Of a DNA stretch of 39,645 nt, positions 15,755-22,854 are shown one piece after another. The stretch's first letter is position 1. Every line of letters starts with the position of its first letter. The stretch spans positions 1-39,645 of the forward strand of contig CAJXWO010000001.1 in NCBI GenBank assembly GCA_913062865.1. The letters run 5' to 3'. This stretch comes from an uncultured Paracoccaceae bacterium. Its GTDB lineage: Bacteria > Pseudomonadota > Alphaproteobacteria > Rhodobacterales > Rhodobacteraceae. A program made the translations under genes and the position numbers. Under the pieces are notes generated by a model that did not search any database, had not been told where the DNA came from, and worked only from the letters and a program-made list of their open reading frames with translations.

Positions 15755-16069
15755 TCAGCTTTCGGAAAGCAGCTGCGCCTTGGCTTCCGCCAGCAGCTCG
15801 GCCATCTTGGCGCGGATGTCTTCGGGCGACGACTTGTCGCCCAGATCGCCCGCGACCTTGCGCACGACGTCCTCGTGCCCGGCCTCTTCGAAATCGGCCT
15901 TCACGACTTCCTTGGCATAGGCGTCCGCCTCGGCACCGGATTTGCCCATCAGCCCGGCGGCCCAGAGGCCAAGGAGCTTGTTGCGGCGCGCCTCGGCCTT
16001 GAACTGCATCTCGGCGTCATGGGCGTACTTGGCTTCAAACGCGTGTTCGCGGTCGTCGAAAGTGGTCAT
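15755..16069 (-). CDS. ATPase inhibitor subunit zeta (DUF1476)
   Basis: This 104-residue helical protein starts MTTFDDREHAFEAKYAHDAE and contains the family motifs FKAEARRNKLLGLWAA and DFEEAGHEDVVRKVAGDL. In alphaproteobacteria such as Paracoccus the zeta subunit binds the F1 sector through its N-terminus and blocks ATP hydrolysis by the F1Fo ATP synthase. The inhibitory N-terminal segment is present. The ATG at 16069 gives the standard N-terminus. It is divergent from purC across 152 bp and is not linked to atp genes here. Confidence 0.93.
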   Translation of the reverse strand: MTTFDDREHAFEAKYAHDAEMQFKAEARRNKLLGLWAAGLMGKSGAEADAYAKEVVKADFEEAGHEDVVRKVAGDLGDKSSPEDIRAKMAELLAEAKAQLLSES

Positions 16070-16221
16070 GGGTGCATCCCTCGCAGGCTGGTGTTGATAC
16101 TGGTATGCAATCCTTCGCCGCGCGCCGCAAGCCCGTGCCTGCGCTTGCGACACTGGCGCCCATGCACTAAGAGAGCGCAATCCGGGACCGGACGGATCGG
16201 CCCCCGACACACGAGGTTTCC

Positions 16222-16983
16222 ATGGCGCGGCGCAAGAAGATCTACGAAGGCAAGGCGAAGATTCTCTACGAAGGCCCCGAACCGGGCACGATCGTGCAGT
16301 ATTTCAAGGACGACGCCACCGCCTTCAACGCCGAAAAGCGCGATGTGATCGACGGCAAGGGCGTGCTGAACAACCGCCTGTCCGAGTTTTTCATGACCGG
16401 GCTTAACGGCATCGGCGTGCCCACGCATTTCATGAAGCGGCTCAACATGCGCGAGCAGCTGGTGCGCGCCTGCGAGATCATCCCGCTCGAGGTGATCGTG
16501 CGCAACTTCGCCGCCGGTTCGCTGTCCAAGCGGCTGGGCATCGAAGAAGGCACCCCGCTGCCGCGGCCCATCGTCGAGTATTGCTACAAGGACGACGCCC
16601 TGGGCGATCCGCTGGTGACCGAAGAGCATATCGCGGCCTTCGGCTGGGCCAGCCAGCAGGACATGGATGATATCCTGAGCCTTGCGCTGCGGGTGAACGA
16701 CTACCTGTCGGGCATCATGTATGGCGTGGGCATCCGGCTTGTCGACTTCAAGATCGAGATCGGCCGCGTCTATGACGGCGATTTCCAGCGACTGATCGTG
16801 GCCGACGAGATCAGCCCCGACAGCATGCGCCTGTGGGACATCGAGACCGGTCAGAAGCTCGACAAGGACGTGTTCCGCCGTGACCTCGGAAACCTGACCG
16901 ACGCCTATACCGAGGTGGCCCGCCGTCTGGGTGTCATGCCGCAGAACGCCGCCCCCCTCGGAAAGCCCACGCTGATCAACTGA
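16222..16983 (+). CDS. purC: SAICAR synthetase (phosphoribosylaminoimidazole-succinocarboxamide synthase)
   Basis: PurC joins CAIR and aspartate with ATP in purine synthesis. The 253-residue protein has [11 protein letters not shown] (ATP loop), [29 protein letters not shown] and [10 protein letters not shown], and ends with the usual RLGVMPQN segment. The ATG follows CGAGG. It is the first gene of a tightly packed operon. Its TGA shares one base with the next ATG (TGATG). Confidence 0.97.
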   Translation: MARRKKIYEGKAKILYEGPEPGTIVQYFKDDATAFNAEKRDVIDGKGVLNNRLSEFFMTGLNGIGVPTHFMKRLNMREQLVRACEIIPLEVIVRNFAAGSLSKRLGIEEGTPLPRPIVEYCYKDDALGDPLVTEEHIAAFGWASQQDMDDILSLALRVNDYLSGIMYGVGIRLVDFKIEIGRVYDGDFQRLIVADEISPDSMRLWDIETGQKLDKDVFRRDLGNLTDAYTEVARRLGVMPQNAAPLGKPTLIN

Positions 16984-17330
16984 TGTTCGGGCTCTTTCGC
17001 AGGAAGGATCCGAACAAGGACCGCAACGATGCGGTCCGCGCCGAACTGGCCGCGCGCGGCGATGACGGCACCGCCCCAAGGCTCGTGCGCCATCACGTGC
17101 GACCGACGGGCGCGGGACAGACCAACGCGACGGTCGTGCGCGAATATCTGGCGATGAACGGGCTCGAGGTTGGCGCAGGGCTGGGCGAGGCGCTGATCGC
17201 CACCGAGCGGCGCGAGGTCGCGTCGGACGCCTTCGATACCCGCACGGCACGGCTTGCCCACGCGATGCAGGAATGGCACTGGTCCTATGACGGCTGGGAC
17301 AGCGCGGAAGACGCAGGAGAGACACCATGA
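16983..17330 (+). CDS. Probable RraB-like ribonuclease E inhibitor
   Basis: This 115-residue soluble protein starts with a basic FGLFRRKDPNKDR segment. Its body resembles RraB (DUF1260): an N-terminal amphipathic helix followed by G-D-D, RHHV, a LEVG block, FDTRTARLAHAM and a closing WSYDGWD. The last resembles the YDGW near the C-terminus of E. coli RraB. In E. coli RraB binds the C-terminal scaffold of RNase E and lowers its activity. The match is by eye and low in identity. The gene overlaps both purC (TGATG) and purS (ATGA), so it is co-translated with purine enzymes, and RNase E is encoded 5.5 kb downstream. Confidence 0.6.
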   Translation: MFGLFRRKDPNKDRNDAVRAELAARGDDGTAPRLVRHHVRPTGAGQTNATVVREYLAMNGLEVGAGLGEALIATERREVASDAFDTRTARLAHAMQEWHWSYDGWDSAEDAGETP

Positions 17331-17557
17331 AAGCCAAGGTTCACGTTATGCTGAAAGACGGGGTTCTGGACCCCCAGGGCGAGGCGGTGCGCCACGCGCT
17401 GGCGAACCTGGGCTTCGACGGCGTCGAAGGTGTGCGGCAGGGCAAGATCATCGAGTTGGACCTTGCCCCCGGCACCGACGAAGCGACCGTGGCCGAGATG
17501 TGCGAAAAGCTGCTCGCCAATACCGTGATCGAAAGCTACCGGATCGAGATGCCCTGA
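17327..17557 (+). CDS. purS: Phosphoribosylformylglycinamidine synthase subunit PurS
   Basis: This 76-residue protein starts MKAKVHVMLKDGVLDPQGEAV and contains FDGVEGVRQGKIIELDL, the standard PurS sequence. PurS bridges the small PurL and the glutaminase PurQ in the three-part FGAM synthase and channels ammonia. It overlaps the upstream gene by ATGA and the downstream gene by TGATG. purL is not in the window. Confidence 0.96.
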   Translation: MKAKVHVMLKDGVLDPQGEAVRHALANLGFDGVEGVRQGKIIELDLAPGTDEATVAEMCEKLLANTVIESYRIEMP

Positions 17558-18600
17558 TGCGCGCGGCGCAGATCACTGCCTGGCGGGCGCCGCCCGACAT
17601 CGTCGATCTGGCCGACCCGGCACCGCCGAAGGGCGGCGTCGTCCTCAGGGTGCTGGCGGCCGGTGTTTGCCGGTCGGACTGGCACGCCTGGACCGGGGCC
17701 GACAGCGACGTGTCCTTGCCCCATGTTCCTGGTCACGAATACTGCGGCGAGGTCGTGGCGGTCGGCGCCGGCGTGACGCGCTGGAAAACGGGCGACCGGG
17801 TGATCGCGCCCTTCATCCTTGCCTGTGGGGCCTGCGCCGATTGCGCGGCGGGGCACCAGACGATCTGCGCCGACCAGGTTCTGCCCGGGTTCACCGCACC
17901 GGGGGCCTTTGCCGAATTTGTCGCGGTCGCCCATGCCGACGCGAACCTCGCGGCCTTGCCCGACAGCATCGCGCCGGACCTGGCCGCCGGGCTCGGCTGC
18001 CGCGTGACAACCGCCTGGCACGCCCTGACGGGCCGTGCCGCCCTGCAACCCGGCGAGTGGCTGGCGGTGTTCGGCGGTGGCGGGGTCGGCATGTCCGCGC
18101 TCTTGCTGGGCCGGGCCATGGGCGCGCGGGTCATCGTCGTCGACGTGGTGCCTGAGAAACTGGACTTCGCGCGCTCGCTCGGGGCGGATGCCGTGGTGAA
18201 TGCCGCAACCGAAGATCCGGTCACCGCGATCCGCGACATCACCGGCGGCGGGGCCGATCTGTCCATCGAGGCGCTGGGGATCGCCGAGACGACCGTCGCC
18301 GCGCTGCGCTGCTTGCGGAAACTGGGGCGCATGGTCCAGATCGGGATGCCCGCGGGGGACCATGCCGCGATGAAGCTGCCTATGGACGTCGTCTATTCCG
18401 GGCAGCTGGCGATCTATGGCACCCGGGGCATGCCCGCCTGGCGGTATCCGTCCCTTCTGAACCTGATCGCGGGCGGGCGGGTGGACCTGACACCCCTCGT
18501 CACCCGCCGGATCCCGTTGAGCGCGGCGGGGGCCGAGCTAGCCGCCTTCGACGGGCCCGCGCCTCCGGGCGTCGCCGTCATCACCGATTTCCTGACCTGA
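17557..18600 (+). CDS. Zinc-dependent alcohol dehydrogenase (medium-chain family) inside the purine operon
   Basis: This 347-residue MDR protein has the catalytic zinc ligands Cys38 (GVCRSDWH) and His60-Glu61 (GHEYCG). The structural zinc lobe is complete, with Cys90, Cys93, Cys96 and Cys104. The Rossmann motif is VFGGGGVGMSALL, followed by an acidic residue in VIVVDVVPEKL that favours NAD over NADP. The oxidised substrate is unknown. It lies between purS and purQ, sharing TGATG with purS, so it must be translated from the purine transcript. No link of this family to purine synthesis is known to me, and co-option or insertion of an unrelated gene are both possible. Confidence 0.9.
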   Translation: MRAAQITAWRAPPDIVDLADPAPPKGGVVLRVLAAGVCRSDWHAWTGADSDVSLPHVPGHEYCGEVVAVGAGVTRWKTGDRVIAPFILACGACADCAAGHQTICADQVLPGFTAPGAFAEFVAVAHADANLAALPDSIAPDLAAGLGCRVTTAWHALTGRAALQPGEWLAVFGGGGVGMSALLLGRAMGARVIVVDVVPEKLDFARSLGADAVVNAATEDPVTAIRDITGGGADLSIEALGIAETTVAALRCLRKLGRMVQIGMPAGDHAAMKLPMDVVYSGQLAIYGTRGMPAWRYPSLLNLIAGGRVDLTPLVTRRIPLSAAGAELAAFDGPAPPGVAVITDFLT

Positions 18601-18612
18601 GGACCTTTGCCC

Positions 18613-19281
18613 ATGCGTGCCGCCGTCATCGTTTTTCCCGGATCCAACTGCGATCGCGATCTTGCCGTAGCCCTGCGCCAGGCGGGCGCCGATGTGACCA
18701 TGGTCTGGCACAAGGAGACCGCGTTGCCCGAGGGGATCGACCTCGTCGGTATTCCGGGCGGGTTTTCCTTTGGCGACTACCTGCGCTGCGGGGCCATCGC
18801 GGCGCGCTCGCCGATCTGCCGTGCAGTCGTCGACCATGCCGGTCGGGGCGGCTATGTGCTGGGCATCTGCAACGGCTTCCAGGTGCTGACCGAAACGGGG
18901 CTGTTGCCCGGGGCGCTGATCCGCAACGCGACCCTGAAATTCGTCTGCAAGACCGTGGGCCTGACCGTGGGCAGCACCGACAGCGTCTTTACCCAAGGCT
19001 ACGAGGCCGGGCAGGGCGTCTTCATCCCCGTGGCCCATCACGATGGCAACTACGTGGCCGACGACGCGCTGGTCGAACGGCTCAGGGGCGAGGGGCGCAT
19101 CGCCTTTACCTATTACAACAATCCCAACGGCTCGGTCGCGGATATCGCGGGCGTGCTGAGCGACAGCGGCCGGGTCCTGGGGATGATGCCCCATCCAGAG
19201 CGCGCGGTGGACGAGACCCATGGCGGAACAGACGGACAGGCGGTTTTCCGCGGATTGGTCGAGGCGCTGGCGCCGGCGTGA
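18613..19281 (+). CDS. purQ: Phosphoribosylformylglycinamidine synthase subunit PurQ (glutaminase)
   Basis: This 222-residue class I glutamine amidotransferase supplies ammonia to FGAM synthase with PurS and PurL. The nucleophile is Cys86 in LGICNGFQ, and the His194/Glu196 pair lies in MMPHPERAV. The N-terminus [15 protein letters not shown] is standard. The ATG at 18613 follows GAGGA at the end of the dehydrogenase gene. It closes the purine operon. Confidence 0.96.
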   Translation: MRAAVIVFPGSNCDRDLAVALRQAGADVTMVWHKETALPEGIDLVGIPGGFSFGDYLRCGAIAARSPICRAVVDHAGRGGYVLGICNGFQVLTETGLLPGALIRNATLKFVCKTVGLTVGSTDSVFTQGYEAGQGVFIPVAHHDGNYVADDALVERLRGEGRIAFTYYNNPNGSVADIAGVLSDSGRVLGMMPHPERAVDETHGGTDGQAVFRGLVEALAPA

Positions 19282-19317
19282 CTTGAGCCCCCCCGCCGCG
19301 GGGCGTAACTTGCCGCA

Positions 19318-21081
19318 ATGGTGGTGACGTCGTCCCAATTGCCGGAAAAGGCGCGCACCGGACCGCTGGACTGGCGGGTCCGGCTGGCGTTGTTGGGGCT
19401 TCTGGCCATCGCGGTGATGACCGTGATCTACACCAACCGCCTGCTGACCGATCGTTTCACCGAAACCACGCGCAACCGCGCCGAGCTGCGGCTGGCGCTA
19501 TATTCGGGCAACCTCGTATCCGAGCTGCGCTCGAACGCGATCGTGCCCCAGCTTCTGGCGCGGGATCCGGCGCTGATCGGGGCGCTGAATTCCGGCGATT
19601 ACGTGCAGTCCACGCAGCGCCTGATCGAATACGGCACCGAGATCGGCGCGGCATCGCTGATGATGCTCGACCGCGACGGGCGCACCGTGGCGGCTACCGA
19701 TCGCAACCGGCTGCAAAGCACGCACCGCAACGCCGCCTATTTCGTGGAGTCGATCCGGTCGGCCGGCACCGTCTTCTCGGTCGTTCCGCTCGAGGCATCG
19801 GGCTATTCCTTTGTCTATTCGCGCCGGATCGAAAGCCAGGGCAGCGTGATCGGCGTGATCGTCGTCGAGGTCGATCTCGCCAAGTTCGAACGCACCTGGG
19901 CCGGCATCACGGACGCAGCCTTCGTCACAGACAGCGAGGGCCGGATCATCCTTGCGACCGAGCCGCGCTGGCGGGGCCTGACGGAGGATGCGGCGCTGCA
20001 ACGCGAGCCGCCCGCGAGCGCCATCGAGCGGGCGATCCAGGCCACGTCGGACTGGACCGCACTGCCGGCGGATGCCTATGTGCAGGGCGAGGCGGTGATG
20101 CGCGTCGACGCACGGGTGCCGTTCCGGGGCTGGCGCATCACCAGTTTCACGACCTATGCCAGCGTGCGCGAACGGGTTAACGCCGTGCTCGCACTCGAGA
20201 TCATGGGGTTCGCGATCCTTCTGGCGCTCGCCTTTTACGCGCTCAGCCGCAAGACCGCGTTGCGCATGGCCCTTTTCCAGAGGGAATCGGCGGAATTGCG
20301 GGCGTTGAACGCGCGGCTTCAGCGCGAGATCGCCGAGCGCGAGCGGGTGCAGGAGACCCTCGCCGTGGCCGAGCAATCGCTTGAGCAAAGCTCCAAGCTG
20401 GCCGTGCTGGGCGAGATGTCGGCGGCCGTCAGCCACGAACTGAACCAGCCCCTGGCGGCGATGAAGACGTACCTGGCGGGCGCCCGGCTTCTGATGCGGC
20501 GCAACCGGCCCGAAGAGGCATTATCGTCCTTCCAGCGGATCGACGACCTGATCGAGCGGATGGGCGCGATCACCCGACAGCTGAAATCCTATGCCCGCAA
20601 GGGCGCCGAGAGCTTTCAGCCGGTTGACATGACCGACGCTCTCGCCTCGGCCCTGTCGATGATGGAGCCCCAGCTGCGCCAGCGTCACGTCCGGATCAAC
20701 CGCATCCTGCCGACCGAGCCGGTGCGCGTGATGGGCGACCGGATGCGGATCGAGCAGGTGATGATCAACCTGCTGCGCAACGCGCTCGACGCGACCAAGG
20801 GCGTCGACGATCCGAAGATCGATGTCATCCTTGCGGCCGGTGAGACCGCGACGCTGACGGTACGCGACAACGGCCACGGGATCGAGGATCTCGAGGCGCT
20901 GTTCGAGCCATTCTACACCACCAAGCAGGCGGGCGACGGGTTCGGCCTCGGGCTTGCCATCTCTTCGGGCATCGTGACCGACCATGGCGGCCGTCTGACC
21001 GCCCGCGATGCCGAGGGCGGCGGGGCCGTCTTCGAAATGCAATTGCCGATCCTGGGCCAGGATATCGAGGCAGCGGAGTAA
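19318..21081 (+). CDS. dctB: DctB-like C4-dicarboxylate sensor histidine kinase
   Basis: This 587-residue membrane kinase has a transmembrane helix at about residues 22-42 and a long periplasmic double-PAS (dCache) domain to about 290 that contains LMMLDRDGRTVAATDRN and GYSFVYSRRI. A second transmembrane helix lies at about 293-313. A coiled coil is followed by a HisKA domain with His373 in AAVSHELNQPLAAMK, then an HATPase domain with NLLRNALDA, DNGHGIED and GFGLGLAIS. This is the DctB layout, in which succinate, fumarate or malate bind in the periplasm. It is followed 14 bp later by its regulator. No TRAP or DctA transporter is next to the pair. Confidence 0.88.
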   Translation: MVVTSSQLPEKARTGPLDWRVRLALLGLLAIAVMTVIYTNRLLTDRFTETTRNRAELRLALYSGNLVSELRSNAIVPQLLARDPALIGALNSGDYVQSTQRLIEYGTEIGAASLMMLDRDGRTVAATDRNRLQSTHRNAAYFVESIRSAGTVFSVVPLEASGYSFVYSRRIESQGSVIGVIVVEVDLAKFERTWAGITDAAFVTDSEGRIILATEPRWRGLTEDAALQREPPASAIERAIQATSDWTALPADAYVQGEAVMRVDARVPFRGWRITSFTTYASVRERVNAVLALEIMGFAILLALAFYALSRKTALRMALFQRESAELRALNARLQREIAERERVQETLAVAEQSLEQSSKLAVLGEMSAAVSHELNQPLAAMKTYLAGARLLMRRNRPEEALSSFQRIDDLIERMGAITRQLKSYARKGAESFQPVDMTDALASALSMMEPQLRQRHVRINRILPTEPVRVMGDRMRIEQVMINLLRNALDATKGVDDPKIDVILAAGETATLTVRDNGHGIEDLEALFEPFYTTKQAGDGFGLGLAISSGIVTDHGGRLTARDAEGGGAVFEMQLPILGQDIEAAE

Positions 21082-21095
21082 CCGCGGAGAAAACA

Positions 21096-22430
21096 ATGTC
21101 AAAAAGTCTCAAGATTGCGATCGTCGATGATGAACAGGACATGCGCCTTTCGATCAGCCAGTGGCTGGCCCTGTCGGGCTACGACACCGAAACCTTCGCG
21201 GGGGCCGAAGAGGCGCTCAAGGTGCTGGGGCCGGATTATCCCGGCATCGTCATTACCGACATCAAGATGCCGGGCATGGACGGGATGCAGCTTTTGAAAA
21301 AGCTGATGAGCGTGGACAGCGCCCTGCCGGTGATCATGGTCACGGGCCATGGCGACGTGCCCATCGCGGTCGAGGCGATGCGGCTGGGGGCCTTCGACTT
21401 TCTCGAAAAGCCGTTCAACCCCGATCGGATGACCGAACTGGCCAAGAAGGCCGCAAATGCCCGCCGCCTGACGCTCGACAACCGGGCGCTGCGGCGCGAA
21501 CTGTCCGATGGCAGCCAGCTGATGGCCAAGCTCATCGGGTCGAGCCCCGTTATGGAACGCTTGCGCGAAGACATCCTGGACCTGGGCCAGGCCGACGGGC
21601 ACGTGCTGATCGACGGTGAGACCGGCACGGGCAAGACGCTCATCGCCCATGCGCTGCACGCTGTTGGGCCCCGGGCGGGCAAGAAATTCGTCCTGCTGTC
21701 CTGCGCGGCGATGGATGAAACCACACTGGGCCGCAGGCTTTTCGGTCCGATGCAGCCGGACGAGGCGCGCCTGCCCGCCATCGAAGAGGCCCGTGGCGGC
21801 ACCCTCGTGCTCGAGGATATCGAGGCGCTGAGCGACGCGCTTCAGGGCCGCCTGTTGGGCATGATCAACGACCAGGGCACCCCGCCCGAGACGCGGATCA
21901 TCGCCATCTGCAACATGCAGGAACAGGACCGCACCTGCGAGGATGCGCTGCGCAGCGACCTGTTCTATCGGCTTGCCTCGCTTCGAATGACCGTGCCGCC
22001 CCTGCGCCAGCGGGGCGAGGATATCCTGACGCTCTTCACCCGGTTCAGCGAGCAGCTGGCCGAAGAGTATGGTTGCGACACGCCCGAGGTCAGCGCCCAG
22101 GAGGCCGCGCAGCTGTTGCAGGCGCCCTGGCCGGGCAACGTGCGCCAACTCATCAACGTGGCCGAGCGTGCAGTGCTGCAATCGCGCCGCGGGTCGGGCA
22201 CCATCGCGTCGCTTCTGATGACCGACAACGACGAGATGCGGCCGGTGATGACGACCGAGGGCAAGCCGCTCAAGGAATATGTCGAGGCGTTCGAGCGGAT
22301 GCTGATCGACAACACCATGCGTCGCCACAAGGGCTCCATCGCCAGCGTGATGGAGGAATTGTGCCTGCCGCGCCGGACGTTGAACGAGAAGATGGCCAAA
22401 TACGGCCTGCAGCGGTCCGATTACCTTTGA
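21096..22430 (+). CDS. dctD: DctD-like response regulator with AAA+ domain lacking the GAFTGA loop
   Basis: This 444-residue NtrC-class regulator has a receiver with Asp55 in VITDIKMPG, an AAA+ domain with Walker A GETGTGKT (residues 174-181), a Walker B-like GGTLVLEDIE and an arginine-rich sensor region. A Fis-type helix-turn-helix lies at the C-terminus (SIASVMEELCLPRRTLNEKMAKYG). The stretch that normally holds the sigma-54-contacting GAFTGA loop is shortened to FGPMQPDEARLPAIEEARGG, with no GAFTGA-like sequence. Regulators without this loop, such as Rhodobacter NtrC, act with the housekeeping sigma factor. Sigma-54-independent control is therefore likely. GGAG precedes the ATG. Confidence 0.88.
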   Translation: MSKSLKIAIVDDEQDMRLSISQWLALSGYDTETFAGAEEALKVLGPDYPGIVITDIKMPGMDGMQLLKKLMSVDSALPVIMVTGHGDVPIAVEAMRLGAFDFLEKPFNPDRMTELAKKAANARRLTLDNRALRRELSDGSQLMAKLIGSSPVMERLREDILDLGQADGHVLIDGETGTGKTLIAHALHAVGPRAGKKFVLLSCAAMDETTLGRRLFGPMQPDEARLPAIEEARGGTLVLEDIEALSDALQGRLLGMINDQGTPPETRIIAICNMQEQDRTCEDALRSDLFYRLASLRMTVPPLRQRGEDILTLFTRFSEQLAEEYGCDTPEVSAQEAAQLLQAPWPGNVRQLINVAERAVLQSRRGSGTIASLLMTDNDEMRPVMTTEGKPLKEYVEAFERMLIDNTMRRHKGSIASVMEELCLPRRTLNEKMAKYGLQRSDYL

Positions 22431-22854
22431 TCGCCGCCGCGCGGGCGTTGGGGCAGGGGGCGGCGGGGGCTGCATCAACCACCTGTGGATTTTCCCATTG
22501 TCTTCACCCCGATGCACACCTTATGCTGTAGCGACGGCCAGAGGCAGTTGCTGCCCGCCGCACAAGTTTCGCTGATCAGGTTCCGACCGTGGCCGCTGCC
22601 CGGCGGACGTGAACAGACCGATCCGGCCCTCGGGCCAGAAATACGCCCGGACCGCGCAAGCGACGGGTCATTAACAGGCGCCCCGCGGGGTGTCGGAGAA
22701 GAACCGCGATGACACGCGTGCAACCACAACCGAGCAGATGCGCGGCCCCGCCGGGCCCCGTCTGCCGCACGCAAGCACTCGCCCAGACAAAACAGCCCCT
22801 GATCGCGCCGCTCCCACGGGATCCGGCGCGCACGGTGCTGTGCAAACGGATAAT
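22431..22854 (+). promoter_or_regulatory. 424-bp non-coding stretch: dctD 3' end and long rne leader
   Basis: No convincing gene is seen. Near the left end is a GC-rich dyad (CGCCGCC ... GGCGGCG) without a T-tract. A promoter candidate follows at 22498-22527, and then roughly 320 nt of leader rich in short GC stems, for example CCCCGCGGGG and GGCCC-CGCC-GGGCC. RNase E messages in other bacteria carry long leaders through which the enzyme controls its own mRNA. A similar role here is inferred. The rne frame is open back to 22690, so a longer N-terminus is formally possible. Confidence 0.5.
22498..22527 (+). promoter_or_regulatory. Candidate sigma-70-type promoter for rne
   Basis: TTGTCT (22498-22503) and TATGCT (22522-22527) are separated by 18 bp, which predicts a start near 22534 and a leader of about 320 nt before the rne ATG. 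Confidence 0.45.
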
